Shown: positions 8,510 to 17,374 of the stretch, piece after piece
Position numbering within the stretch: position 1 is the stretch's first letter
Layout: each line of letters opens with the position of its first letter
DNA from: an uncultured Pseudomonadota bacterium
GTDB taxonomy: Bacteria > Myxococcota_A > UBA9160 > PR03
Direction of reading: 5' to 3'
DNA: 59,112 bases
Assembly: GCA_900696485.1 (NCBI GenBank)
Contig: CAADGG010000105.1
Location: forward strand, 1 to 59,112
Position numbers and translations under genes: made by a program
Notes under the pieces: model-generated
Databases searched by the model: none
Seen by the model: the letters and a program-made list of their open reading frames with translations, nothing else
What the model was told of the DNA's origin: nothing

Positions 8510-8811
8510 TTTCGCGGCTCCCGTTCCTTGAACATCTTGAGCATCCGGTCGGTGATCAGGAAGCCGCTCACGATGTTGGTCATCGAGGCCGCGATGGCGA
8601 CCGTGCCGAGGATCATGCTGGTCAGCGTCTTCTGCTCACCCGCGATGATGATCGACGCGACGATCGCGATCGCCGAGATCGCGTTGGTGAGCGACATCAG
8701 CGGCGTGTGCAGCAAACGCGACACGTTCTGGATCACCTGGAAGCCGACGAAACCCGCCAGCAGAAAGACCATCAGCAGGGCCCAGACGTTCGGGCCTCCG
8801 GTTTCGTGCAT
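8506..8811 (-). CDS. pntAB: NAD(P) transhydrogenase subunit alpha part 2
   Basis: Membrane portion of the alpha subunit as a separate 101-aa protein, as in three-subunit transhydrogenases such as Rhodospirillum. Three predicted TM helices are visible (ALLMVFLLAGFVGFQVI, ISAIAIVASIIIAG, ILGTVAIAASMTNIVSGF), with the family segment HTPLMSLTNAISAI. ATG 8811 is preceded by GGGAGG about 9 nt upstream. It is the first gene of the visible operon and is divergent from uppP. A pntAA gene would be expected just upstream but is absent. Confidence 0.93.
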   Translation of the reverse strand: MHETGGPNVWALLMVFLLAGFVGFQVIQNVSRLLHTPLMSLTNAISAIAIVASIIIAGEQKTLTSMILGTVAIAASMTNIVSGFLITDRMLKMFKEREPRK

Positions 8812-8872
8812 CGTCGCTTGCCTCCCGATCTGCGAGTTCGCGTGCTCCGCCCGCGTGCGGCGCGCGGCAGAA

Positions 8873-8878
8873 TAGGGT
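8873..8878 (+). promoter_or_regulatory. Candidate -10 element for uppP
   Basis: TAGGGT in an otherwise G/C-rich strip, 31 bp before the uppP ATG. AGGAGG-like sequence (GTCGAGGAGG) lies just ahead of the start. No convincing -35 was seen. Confidence 0.35.
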
Positions 8879-8908
8879 AGAGAGCCTGCTCCGGTCGAGG
8901 AGGCGCGC

Positions 8909-9748
8909 ATGGAGTGGTGGCAGGCGGTCGTGCTGGGCCTCGTCGAGGGCATCACCGAGTACCTGCCCGTGAGCTCCACCGGGCACCTGATCCTCGTCTC
9001 CTCGCTGCTGGGCCTCCGGACCCCGGAGCAGGCGGAGGCACTCGCGACCTTCGAGATCGCGATCCAGGGCGGCGCCATCCTCGCGGTGCTGGGGCTCTAC
9101 CGGCACCGCGTGCCCCAGACCTGGAACGGCCTACGGGGACGCGACCCGCTGGGCCTGCGCCTGCTGCAGAATCTGGCGCTCGCCTTCCTGCCGGCAGCCG
9201 TGCTGGGCCCGCTGCTCGACGACTCGATCGAAGCGCACCTGTTCTCCGCCCCTCCGGTACTGGCCGCCCTGTTGCTCGGCGGCCTGTGGATGATCTGGCT
9301 GGGTCGCCGCGGCCCCCGCGGCGACCGGACGCTCGAATCGATCGACGCACGCATGGCGCTGCTGATCGGCCTGTTCCAGTGCGTCGCCATGTGGCCGGGC
9401 ACGTCGCGCTCCATGATGACGATCGCCGGCGGCGTCCTGCTCGGCCTGCGCCCCCGCGATGCCGCCGAGTTCTCGTTCCTGCTCGGCGTGCCGACCCTCG
9501 GCGCCGCCTGCGCATACAAGCTGACCAAGAACCTGCTCGCGGACGGGCCAAACCTCTTCGAGACGCTCGGCGCCGGGCCGGTGCTGATCGGATTCGCCGT
9601 CGCCGCCGTGTCGGCCGCCTTCGCGGTCCAGTGGCTGGTGCGCTTCCTCGGCCGACACGGGCTGGCGCCGTTCGGCTGGTATCGGATCGCCCTCGCGCTG
9701 GTGCTCGGCGCGCTGGCGTGGAGCGGAGCGATCCGACTCGCGTCGTGA
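8909..9748 (+). CDS. uppP: Undecaprenyl-diphosphatase UppP (BacA)
   Basis: Integral membrane phosphatase that recycles undecaprenyl diphosphate to the monophosphate carrier used for peptidoglycan and surface-glycan synthesis. 279 aa, normal for the family. It carries both signature blocks: EGITEYLPVSSTGHLIL near residue 14 and MWPGTSRSMMTIAGG near residue 164. ATG 8909 has GGAGG 8 nt upstream. It converges on the DHOD-like gene. Loss of such genes typically raises bacitracin sensitivity in other bacteria (family knowledge). Confidence 0.97.
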   Translation: MEWWQAVVLGLVEGITEYLPVSSTGHLILVSSLLGLRTPEQAEALATFEIAIQGGAILAVLGLYRHRVPQTWNGLRGRDPLGLRLLQNLALAFLPAAVLGPLLDDSIEAHLFSAPPVLAALLLGGLWMIWLGRRGPRGDRTLESIDARMALLIGLFQCVAMWPGTSRSMMTIAGGVLLGLRPRDAAEFSFLLGVPTLGAACAYKLTKNLLADGPNLFETLGAGPVLIGFAVAAVSAAFAVQWLVRFLGRHGLAPFGWYRIALALVLGALAWSGAIRLAS

Positions 9749-9799
9749 GCGGGTCCGCGCGGCCGGACGGAGCCCGGAAGCCCTCGCGGCGCCCTCTTG

Positions 9800-10813
9800 T
9801 CAGTGCCGGAAGTCGCTCGACCAGCTGCGCAGCACCTCGCGGTAGTTGGCGCGCTCGAACGCATCCGGGTTCGGGATCGCCGCCTGCGACAGACTGCCCT
9901 TCATCTGCTCGACGGACTCGTACTCGCGTTCCTCGAGCCAGCGCGCGAGGCCGGCCTCGAGCTTGCGCAGGTGCGGGGCCCCGTACTCGAGCAGCACCGA
10001 GGCCAGCATCGCCGCATCCGCGCCGGCGAGCAGCGCCTTCACGACATCGGCGACCTGATGGATGCCGGAGCTCGCCGCGAGCGACGCGACGAGCCGCCGG
10101 CGCAGGATCCCGATCCAGCGCAGCGGGAGCCGCAGTTCCTCGGCCTGCGACAGCACCAGGTGCGGCGTCACTTCCAGGCTCTCGAGATCCAGATCCGGCT
10201 GATAGAAGCGATTGAAGAGCACGAGGCCGTCGGCGCCGGCCGTCACCACAGCTCGCGAGAAGTGACCGAATGCGGTGTAGTACGGACCGAGCTTCACCGC
10301 GAGCGGGATCCCCACGGCGGCGCGGACCGCGCCGATCAGCTCGATCGAGCGCGCCTCGACGAGGCCGGCGGACTCGTCGGGATCCGCGACGACCTGATAC
10401 AGGTTCAGCTCGAGCGCCGCCGCACCGGCCTGCTCGACGGCCCGCGCGTGCTCGGTCCAGCCGCCCGGTGTGGTGCCGTTGAGGCTGGCGATGACGGGAA
10501 TCTGCAGGGCGTCCCGGGCCGCCGCGACGAGCTCCAGATAGGCGTCCGGGCCGGTCGCGTAGTCCGGCAGCTCCGGCAGGTAGTCGAGCGCCTCCGCGAA
10601 GACCCCCGTGCCGGCCTCGAGCGCGCCGTGCACCGCCAGCGACAGCGCCGTGATGTCCTCTTCGAACAGCGACGGCAGCACCACGGCCGCCGCACCGGCA
10701 TCTTCGAGCCGGCGCAGCCCGTCGAGCGTGCCGGTGAGCGGCGACGACGAGGCCACCAGTGGCGTCCGCAGCCGAAGGCCGAGATAACGACTGTGCAAGT
10801 CCACGGTCTTCAC
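9800..10813 (-). CDS. Dihydroorotate dehydrogenase-like flavoprotein
   Basis: 337-aa TIM-barrel FMN protein of the DHOD-like group that often neighbours pyruvate:ferredoxin oxidoreductase. Visible features are LGLRLRTPLVASSSPLTG, the N-terminal barrel strand, then IPVIASLNGTT, AALELNLYQV, IPLAVKLGPY and GADGLVLFNRFY, which fit FMN-binding barrel loops. The GTG start overlaps the nifJ stop (GTGA at 10810-10813), so translation is coupled. A ferredoxin-linked redox role with NifJ is inference; true pyrimidine-pathway PyrD is less likely in this context. Confidence 0.85.
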   Translation of the reverse strand: MKTVDLHSRYLGLRLRTPLVASSSPLTGTLDGLRRLEDAGAAAVVLPSLFEEDITALSLAVHGALEAGTGVFAEALDYLPELPDYATGPDAYLELVAAARDALQIPVIASLNGTTPGGWTEHARAVEQAGAAALELNLYQVVADPDESAGLVEARSIELIGAVRAAVGIPLAVKLGPYYTAFGHFSRAVVTAGADGLVLFNRFYQPDLDLESLEVTPHLVLSQAEELRLPLRWIGILRRRLVASLAASSGIHQVADVVKALLAGADAAMLASVLLEYGAPHLRKLEAGLARWLEEREYESVEQMKGSLSQAAIPNPDAFERANYREVLRSWSSDFRH

Positions 10814-13800
10814 TCCTCGGGGTCCTCCGCAGACGGCGGAGCCGGCGCTGGCGCAGCCGGATGGACAGCGGGCACGAGCCCGAGCAGCCGGCGTTCCACG
10901 CCGGCCAACTGCGCGTAGTATCGCCAACGCTCATCGGCGTCGCCCTGGGCCAGGGCGAGCAGCCGCTCCGCCTCCGCCGGGGCGCTGCGCAACAGCATGG
11001 CAAACCGAGCTTCCTGCTCCGCGAAGGCGCGCAGCGGCAAGGTCGGCTTGCGCGAGTCCAGATGGAACGGCCGGTGCTCCGCCTCGGCCCCCGGGTGGTA
11101 GCGCCACAGCGGCCAGAAGCCGCTGCGCACGGCATCGCGCTGATGGCTCATCGAGCGCGCCATGTCGATGCCGTGTGCGATGCAGGTGCTGTAGGCGATC
11201 ACCAGCGACGGGCCGGGCCACGCGTCGGCCTCGCGCAGCGCCTTGAGCGTCTGCGCGTCGTCGGCGCCCATCGCGATCTGCGCCACATACACGTGGCCGT
11301 AGGCGCTGGCGATCAGCCCGAGGTCCTTGCGCGGCCCCTGCTTGCCGCCGGCCGCGAACTTCGCCACGGCGCCCCGCGGCGTCGCCTTCGAGGCCTGGCC
11401 GCCGGTATTCGAGTACACCTGCGTATCGAGCACCAGCACGTTCACGTCGCGGCTGCCGGCCAGCACGTGATCGAGCCCGGGCGCACCGATGTCGTAGGCC
11501 CAGCCGTCCCCGCCGACGATCCACACGCTCTTTCGGACCAGATCGTCGGCGCTCGAGAGCAGCCGCCGGGCGTCCGCCGCCTCGTGCGGGTCCGGCCCGC
11601 CCGCGAGCGGCTGCAGGCGCCGCTTCAGCTCTGCGACGCGCCGGCGCTGCGCCGCGATCGAGGCTTCGTCGCTGCCGCGGTCCGCGAGGATCGCATCGGC
11701 CAGGTCTGCGCCGACGCGGGTGCTGAGGGCGGACAGCAGCCGCTGGGCTTCGGCCACGCGACGCTCGAGGGCGAGGCGCATCCCGAGCCCGAACTCGGCG
11801 TTGTCCTCGAACAACGAGTTGGCCCAGGCTGGACCGCGTCCGTCCGGTCCGACGCTCCACGGTGTCGTCGGAAGATTGCCGCCGAAGATCGACGAGCAGC
11901 CGGTGGCGTTGGCCACCAGCATGCGATCGCCGAATAGCTGCGACAGCAGCTTCAGATACGGCGTCTCGCCGCAGCCGGCGCACGCGCCGGAGAACTCGAA
12001 CAGCGGCTGCCGGGTCTCGACGGCCTTCACCGTCGCCGGCTCGAGCGCCGCGGGATCCTGCTCCGGGAGGCCGAGAAAGAACGCGAAGCGCTCGCGCTCG
12101 CGCTCGCGATGGGGTCCGACCGGCGCCATGTCGATCGCCTTGTGCTTCGCCTCGCTCTTGCTGCGCGCCGGACAGACGTCGACGCAGACGCCGCAGCCGG
12201 TGCAGTCGTCCGGTGCGACCTGGATCGTCAGCCGCTGCTCGGGCTGTTCGCGCGAGCGGAACGGCTTGTGCAGGAACTCCGCCGGTGCGTCGTCGAGAGC
12301 ATCCTCGGAGTACACCTTCATCCGGATGGCGGCGTGCGGGCAGACCAGCGCGCATTTCCCGCAATCGATGCAAAGCGTGGGATCCCAGAGCGGGATCTCG
12401 GCCGCGAGCGCGCGCTTCTCGAAGCGGGCCGTGCCGGTCGGGAACGTCCCGTCCGGCGGCAGCGCCGAGACCGGCAACGCGTCGCCCTGTCCCGCCAGCA
12501 GCCGCGCCGTGACGCGCTGCACGAACTCGGGCGCGTCCGGCGGCACCAGCGGGCGGCGACGCCGCGACGAGTCGGCCGTGGCCGGCGTCTCCACCCGGTG
12601 GAGGGCGCCGAGCGCCGCGTCCACCGCAGCGAGATTGCGCTGCACGATGGTCGGTCCACGCTTGGCGTAGGCCTTCTCGATCGAGCTGCGAATCGCGGCG
12701 AGTGCGCGCTCGCGTTCGAGCGCCCCCGACAGCGCGAAGAAACACGGCTGCATCACGGTGTTGATGCGGCCGCCCATGCCGGCCTCGCGGGCGACCCGGT
12801 CGGCGTCGATCACCCACAGCTCGAGGTCTCGTTCGAGGATCTGTTGCTGGACTTCGAGCGGCAGTTCGTCCCAGACCGCTTCGGGCGGCTGCGGCGTATT
12901 CAGCAGCACCTTGGCGCCGTGGGCCGCCCGCTCGAGCACGTCGATGCGAAACAGCAGATCGAAGTGGTGGCACGACACGAACTCGGCACGTTCGATCTGG
13001 TACGTCGAGCGGATCGGCGCCGGTCCGAAGCGGACGTGCGACACCGTGATCGCCCCGGATTTCTTCGAGTCATAGACGAAGTAGCCCTGTGCGTGCAGCG
13101 GCGTCTCGCGGGTGAGGATCGCGACGGTGCTCCGGGCGGCGCCGACGGTCCCGTCCGAGCCGAGGCCGAAGAACAGCGCGCGGGCGCCGTCGCTCGGAGC
13201 TCCGTCACCGGTGCCGGCACCGGCGCGTCTGCCGCCGGCTCCTTCGGTCCGGAACTCGGGGTCCCACGGCAGGCTGGTGTGCGTCACGTCGTCGACGATG
13301 CCGATCGTGAAGCGGTTGCGGGGTGCCGGCTGCGCGAGTTCGTCGAGAACGCCCTTCGCCATCGCCGGCGTGAACTCCTTCGATGCGAGCCCGTAGCGAC
13401 CGCCGAGGACACGCGGCATCGGTCGGCCCGCCGCCGCGGCTTCCGCGAGGGTCGTGACGACGTCCTGATAGAGCGGCTCGCCGGCGGAACCGGGCTCCTT
13501 GCAGCGATCGAGCACGGCGATCGCACGCACGCCGGCCGGCAGCGCGGCCAGCAGCGCGGCGGCCGGGAACGGGCGGAACAGTCGCAGCGTCACGAGCCCG
13601 ACGCGCTCGCCGCTGGCGACCAGCGCATCGACGGCCTCGCCGGCGGCGCCGGCGCCGGAGCCCATCAGCACCAGCACGCGGTCGGCGTCCGGCGCGCCGC
13701 TGTATTCGGCGAGCCCGTAGCGCCGGCCGCTGCGCGCCGCGAGCGTCGCGAAGCACTCCTCGACGACGCCGGGAACCGCGTCGTGGTACCGGTTGCTCGC

Positions 13801-14496
13801 CTCGCGCGCCTGGAAGAACACGTCGGGGTTCTGGGCGCTGCCGCGCAGCACCGGTGCGTCCGGGGTGAGACGACGCGCACGGTGGGCGAGGACTTCCGCT
13901 TCGTCCACCAGTGCGCGCAGATCCTCATCGCCGAGCACTTCGATGCGCTGGACCTCGTGCGACGTGCGGAAGCCGTCGAAGAAATGCAGGAACGGAACCC
14001 GGGTGCGCAGCGTCGCCGCATGCGACACCAGCGCGAAGTCGTGCGCCTCCTGCACCGACGACGCGCACAGCATCGCGAAGCCGGTGCTGCGGGCGGCCAT
14101 GACGTCGCTGTGGTCACCGAAGATCGACAGCGCGTGGGTCGCCAGTGTCCGGGCGGCCACGTGGATCGCGCACGGCAGCAGCTCGCCGGCGATCTTGAAC
14201 AGATTCGGCAGCATCAGCAGCAGACCCTGCGAGGCGGTGAACGTGGTGGCCAGCGCGCCCCCTTGCAGCGCGCCGTGCAGCGTGCCGGCCGCGCCGGCCT
14301 CGCTCTGCAGCGCGAGGACCTCCGGCACGGTGCCCCACAGGTTCGGCTGCTGGCGGGCACTCCACGCGTCCGCCCACTCGCCCATCGGGGAGGCGGGGGT
14401 GATCGGATAGATCGCGATCACCTCGGACAAGCGGTGGGCGATCCGGGCGGCGGCTTCGTTGCCGTCGAGACAGTCGGTCGTCGCGGTCACGGTCAC
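10810..14496 (-). CDS. nifJ: Pyruvate:ferredoxin (flavodoxin) oxidoreductase
   Basis: Single-chain PFOR of about 1228 aa that converts pyruvate + CoA to acetyl-CoA + CO2 with reduction of ferredoxin or flavodoxin. All expected domains appear in order: the N-terminal pyrimidine-binding domain (DGNEAAARIAHRLSEV, IYPITPASPMGEWAD), gamma domain, two 4Fe-4S clusters (CIDCGKCALVCP near 707 and CTGCGVCVDVCP near 770), the proximal-cluster motif CAGCGETPY, and the TPP domain with GGDGWAYDIG and YSNTGGQASK. Two in-frame GTGs (14496, 14490) are possible; neither has a strong ribosome site. Translation is coupled to the downstream DHOD-like gene. Confidence 0.95.
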   Translation of the reverse strand: MTVTATTDCLDGNEAAARIAHRLSEVIAIYPITPASPMGEWADAWSARQQPNLWGTVPEVLALQSEAGAAGTLHGALQGGALATTFTASQGLLLMLPNLFKIAGELLPCAIHVAARTLATHALSIFGDHSDVMAARSTGFAMLCASSVQEAHDFALVSHAATLRTRVPFLHFFDGFRTSHEVQRIEVLGDEDLRALVDEAEVLAHRARRLTPDAPVLRGSAQNPDVFFQAREASNRYHDAVPGVVEECFATLAARSGRRYGLAEYSGAPDADRVLVLMGSGAGAAGEAVDALVASGERVGLVTLRLFRPFPAAALLAALPAGVRAIAVLDRCKEPGSAGEPLYQDVVTTLAEAAAAGRPMPRVLGGRYGLASKEFTPAMAKGVLDELAQPAPRNRFTIGIVDDVTHTSLPWDPEFRTEGAGGRRAGAGTGDGAPSDGARALFFGLGSDGTVGAARSTVAILTRETPLHAQGYFVYDSKKSGAITVSHVRFGPAPIRSTYQIERAEFVSCHHFDLLFRIDVLERAAHGAKVLLNTPQPPEAVWDELPLEVQQQILERDLELWVIDADRVAREAGMGGRINTVMQPCFFALSGALERERALAAIRSSIEKAYAKRGPTIVQRNLAAVDAALGALHRVETPATADSSRRRRPLVPPDAPEFVQRVTARLLAGQGDALPVSALPPDGTFPTGTARFEKRALAAEIPLWDPTLCIDCGKCALVCPHAAIRMKVYSEDALDDAPAEFLHKPFRSREQPEQRLTIQVAPDDCTGCGVCVDVCPARSKSEAKHKAIDMAPVGPHRERERERFAFFLGLPEQDPAALEPATVKAVETRQPLFEFSGACAGCGETPYLKLLSQLFGDRMLVANATGCSSIFGGNLPTTPWSVGPDGRGPAWANSLFEDNAEFGLGMRLALERRVAEAQRLLSALSTRVGADLADAILADRGSDEASIAAQRRRVAELKRRLQPLAGGPDPHEAADARRLLSSADDLVRKSVWIVGGDGWAYDIGAPGLDHVLAGSRDVNVLVLDTQVYSNTGGQASKATPRGAVAKFAAGGKQGPRKDLGLIASAYGHVYVAQIAMGADDAQTLKALREADAWPGPSLVIAYSTCIAHGIDMARSMSHQRDAVRSGFWPLWRYHPGAEAEHRPFHLDSRKPTLPLRAFAEQEARFAMLLRSAPAEAERLLALAQGDADERWRYYAQLAGVERRLLGLVPAVHPAAPAPAPPSAEDPEE

Positions 14497-14603
14497 GCCA
14501 GAACCGCTTGCAGGCGGTGTGCCAGCGCCTCCGCACACCGGGGTGCGCCGTTCGGGCCAGCAGGGCTCGCGGAGGTGAGACTTTTCGCCTCGACACCGGC
14601 GAC

Positions 14604-14810
14604 TCATGCCCATCGCGGCGGCCTCGGCAGCCGCATCGCGACGACGCCGACGGCGGCGGCCAACGCGTCGAGCGGGCCGAACGGCCGTCCGCCGCTGGCC
14701 AGCGCCGGCCCCGCGGCGCCGCTCCAGGACGCGTCGTAGAAGCTCGAGCTCCCGAACGCGAAACCGAACGCGAAGATCGCCAGCGTGGCCGCCAGGTCGG
14801 CAATCCACAC
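14604..14810 (-). pseudogene. Fragment resembling N-terminus of a DUF1295-type membrane protein
   Basis: A 68-codon frame whose first 30 residues, ADLAATLAIFAFGFAF then SSFYDASWS, look like the opening helix of DUF1295/steroid-5-alpha-reductase-like proteins. The frame then runs into Ala/Gly/Pro-rich sequence and stops after residue 68, far short of a family member of 200 or more residues. A stop codon lies 13 codons upstream of the GTG. The fragment abuts a REP array at 14859, so truncation by rearrangement is plausible. It could also be a chance frame. Confidence 0.4.
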
Positions 14811-14858
14811 GACCGCACCGCCGGCTCCTCCAGAAAACGCTCGTCAAGACCGGCCGTC

Positions 14859-14918
14859 GTCAAGAAAGGGGTCGGGTTGTCAAGAAAGGGGTCGGGTTGC
14901 GTTGTCAACTTTTCGCGC
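14859..14918 (+). repeat. REP sequence with a tandem 20-bp duplication
   Basis: The REP core AAGAAAGGGGTCGGGTT occurs twice with an exact 20-bp period (14859 and 14879). It is followed by the REP tail GTTGTCAACTTTTCGCGCC. There is no opposite arm, unlike the copies at 30198 and 49109. It lies in the 14497-14967 stretch, which otherwise holds only the fragment at 14604-14810 and about 50 bp of featureless DNA before the methyltransferase start. Confidence 0.9.
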
Positions 14919-14967
14919 CTCGGGCGCCGGTTGACGCCCGCGGTGCCGTGACCTAACGACCTGAGCA

Positions 14968-15912
14968 ATGAATCACGTCTCGCTGGCCGAGAGCGGGCTC
15001 GGCGTCGGCTCCGAAGAGGTGTTGACACTCTTCGAACCGTTCGCGGAGCGCCGGTTCGCGCCGACGGACCCGGACTGGATCCGCGAACTCGCCCGCCGCG
15101 AGCGCAAGATCCGGCGGCGTTACTGGCGGCGGCGGCTGCTGGGCCGCCTTTCGGCTGGACAGCGCAGTCATGACGTCGTCCGCGCCGAGTACTCCAAGGC
15201 CTGGGCGGGCATCGACTTCGCCGAGTACGACCCGGCGCGCGGGGTCGCCCCGCGACCGAGCCCGTGGCAATGGCGCGATCGATGCTGGTTCGCAAGCGAC
15301 GTCGGTGCCACTCGCGTGCGGCAGCTCCTGCTGATCCGACTGCTCGAGAAGCTGTCCCCCCGGCATGTCCTCGAGGTCGGCTGCGGAAACGGCGTCAACC
15401 TGATGCTGCTGGCCGGCCGCTTCCCCGAGATCTCCTTCACCGGGGTCGAGCTCACCCGCGAGGGTGTGCGCGCGGCGACCGAGCTCCAACGGCTCGGCGA
15501 GCTGCCGAAACCGATGCAGGCTTTCGCGCCGCTGCCGCTGCGGGATGTCGGCGCGTTCCGGCGCGTGCGCTTCGTCCAGGGCAACGCGGCTCGACTTCCC
15601 TTCGCGGACGCCGGTGTCGACCTCGTCGTCACGATCCTCGCGCTCGAGCAGATGGAACGCGTGCGAAGCGAAGCTCTGGCCGAGATCGCGCGGGTGGCGC
15701 GACACCATACGCTGATGATCGAACCGTTTCGCGAACTCAACGAGCGAGGTCCGACGCGGCGTTACATCGTCGCACGGGACTATTTCCAGGGGCGGATCGC
15801 AGACCTGCCGCGCTACGGACTCGATCCGCAGTGGGTCCTCGACGATTTCCCGCAGGAGTCCTACCTCCACGCCGGGCTGGTGCTGTCGGCGCGTCGGCCG
15901 GCGAGGCGATGA
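14968..15912 (+). CDS. SAM-dependent methyltransferase (operon gene 1)
   Basis: 314-aa class I methyltransferase. Motif I is VLEVGCGNGVNLMLL near residue 135, followed by FTGVELTREG, the acidic end of strand 2, and ARLPFADAGVDLVVTILAL around motif IV. An N-terminal domain of about 100 residues, rich in Arg and Trp (RRRYWRRRLLG, SPWQWRDRCWF), is unlike small-molecule methyltransferases and may bind a glycan or lipid acceptor. It is the first of four coupled genes; its TGA overlaps the next ATG at 15909-15912. Confidence 0.8.
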   Translation: MNHVSLAESGLGVGSEEVLTLFEPFAERRFAPTDPDWIRELARRERKIRRRYWRRRLLGRLSAGQRSHDVVRAEYSKAWAGIDFAEYDPARGVAPRPSPWQWRDRCWFASDVGATRVRQLLLIRLLEKLSPRHVLEVGCGNGVNLMLLAGRFPEISFTGVELTREGVRAATELQRLGELPKPMQAFAPLPLRDVGAFRRVRFVQGNAARLPFADAGVDLVVTILALEQMERVRSEALAEIARVARHHTLMIEPFRELNERGPTRRYIVARDYFQGRIADLPRYGLDPQWVLDDFPQESYLHAGLVLSARRPARR

Positions 15913-16655
15913 AGACCCTGCTCGTCCTCGGGTCGAAGCCGGATCCGCGGTTGCCGCCCGAAGGCGCGATCGACGCGGTCGCCTGCGCGAATGCGTCCGG
16001 TCATTCCGCCGCGCACTACGGGCTTCCGGTCCCCACCTTCACGGTTCTCTCCGCGATCCTCGGCACCGGCATCGCTTCGGGCCGCCAGAGTCTGGCTGCG
16101 CTTCGAGGCCTGCGGACCCACGGCCTCGAGATCCTGCCCCGGCCGCCGAGAACGTCGAAGGGGCGCTTCTCGAAACGTTTCTACCGCCCCCTGCTCGAGC
16201 TGCGTTCGCACCCGCTGCACCTTCGCTACCAGCTTCACCGCGTCGGATACCAGTGGGAGCGTTGCGAGGCGCGTCCGCTGGCGGTCTGGCACGAGCTGGT
16301 CCACGAGCTGTGCCGTCACGATCCGGTGATCCTCGAACAGATGCGTCGCAAGCAGCCCTCGACCGGCTTGTTCGCCGTCGCCCTCGCGCTGGCCGAGGGT
16401 GGCGCCGACCGCGTCCTCATGGCAGGGTTCAGCTTCGAGTTGACCCACGCGTACGGGCCGAATCCCGAGATCCAGGAACGGGGCACGGCGATCAGCCGAC
16501 ATGGTGACACGGACGTGATGGTGCTCTCCTGGATCGCTCGCAACCGCCAGGACTTGTGGACGACGGAGCCGGTGGTCGCCGAGCGGACAGGCCTGCCGTT
16601 GTTCGACTCGCCGGCGCACGCCGATCCCGTGCGGAGGACCGAGTGGGTTTCATGA
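15909..16655 (+). CDS. Unknown protein, possible glycan-biosynthesis enzyme (operon gene 2)
   Basis: 248 aa, no firm family. The opening MKTLLVLGSKPDPRLP followed by VACANASGHSA resembles the nucleotide-binding start of sialyltransferase-like (GT29/GT42) and MptE-like (DUF115) proteins, which begin with a short strand, a G-x-P/K loop and then a second strand with C-N. The C-terminal half has ADRVLMAGFSFELTHAYG, and ISRHGDTDVMVLSW could hold catalytic His and Asp. No TM segment is visible. ATGA overlaps at both ends show co-translation with the two methyltransferases. The function is a guess. Confidence 0.65.
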   Translation: MKTLLVLGSKPDPRLPPEGAIDAVACANASGHSAAHYGLPVPTFTVLSAILGTGIASGRQSLAALRGLRTHGLEILPRPPRTSKGRFSKRFYRPLLELRSHPLHLRYQLHRVGYQWERCEARPLAVWHELVHELCRHDPVILEQMRRKQPSTGLFAVALALAEGGADRVLMAGFSFELTHAYGPNPEIQERGTAISRHGDTDVMVLSWIARNRQDLWTTEPVVAERTGLPLFDSPAHADPVRRTEWVS

Positions 16656-17374
16656 AGCGAGTTCGCAACATCCTGCGCTACGGCGTCGGAGATCAGGCCC
16701 GCGCGCGCAAACGCGCCGACAAACGGGCCGGGAAGGCGCAGCGCTTCGAATCCGAGCGCTGGGCGCGAGACGGGGATTTCGCCCGCCGCCGGTACGACTC
16801 CTATGACGAGTACATCCAACATCAGGCCAGCAAGCTCGCTGGCGTCGCCGATCGGCTGCGGGAGACGGAAACCCGGGACTTCGATCAGTTCCTGGAGCGC
16901 TTCTCGGCGTGTCGCCCGCTCGCCGAGATGCGCAGCGTGCTGTGCCTCGGCGCCCGTCTCGGCACCGAAGTGCGGGCGCTGCACCGCCTCGGACACTTCG
17001 CGGTCGGGATCGACGTCAACCCGGGCGACGAGAATCCGTACGTTCTGCCGGGTGACTTCCATGGCCTGGTGTTCCCGGACGGCTCGGTGGACGCCGTGTT
17101 CACGAACGCCCTCGACCACGTCTTCGATCTCGAACGCATGATCGGCGAGACGAAGCGCGTGCTCCGGCCGGGCGGTATCCTGCTCGCCGAGTTCGAGCTC
17201 GGGTTCGGAGAGGGGCATGTCCCCGGCGACTTCGAGGCGACGCACTGGAAGAACGCCGATGTGTTGATGGAACAGATTCGCCAGATCGGCGGTTTCACCG
17301 TCGAGGAAATCGTGGACTTGGGCAACACACGCCGCGGCCAACGCCGTCAGGTCGTGTTCAGGAGGCCGTCATGA
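16652..17374 (+). CDS. SAM-dependent methyltransferase (operon gene 3)
   Basis: 240-aa methyltransferase of the type-11 kind. Motif I reads VLCLGARLGTEVRAL (the usual D/E-x-G-x-G-x-G is degenerate), followed by FAVGIDVNPGDENPYV and LVFPDGSVDAVFTNALDH. KRVLRPGGILLAEFEL is the typical post-IV segment. The N-terminus is very basic (RARKRADKRAGKAQRF). The degenerate glycine loop leaves open a weakened SAM site. The ATG at 16652 overlaps the previous stop; the gene ends inside the start of the oxygenase gene. Confidence 0.75.
   Translation: MKRVRNILRYGVGDQARARKRADKRAGKAQRFESERWARDGDFARRRYDSYDEYIQHQASKLAGVADRLRETETRDFDQFLERFSACRPLAEMRSVLCLGARLGTEVRALHRLGHFAVGIDVNPGDENPYVLPGDFHGLVFPDGSVDAVFTNALDHVFDLERMIGETKRVLRPGGILLAEFELGFGEGHVPGDFEATHWKNADVLMEQIRQIGGFTVEEIVDLGNTRRGQRRQVVFRRPS

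Noticed and set aside
6050..8875. 941-codon + frame across the pnt genes
   Set aside because: A shadow of pntB/pntAB: low-complexity Arg/His/Asp-rich translation, no motifs, and it crosses the 2OG oxygenase gene in another frame.
14604..14810. Intact small membrane protein
   Set aside because: Only the first 30 residues look family-like and the frame then degenerates, so it is recorded as a fragment.
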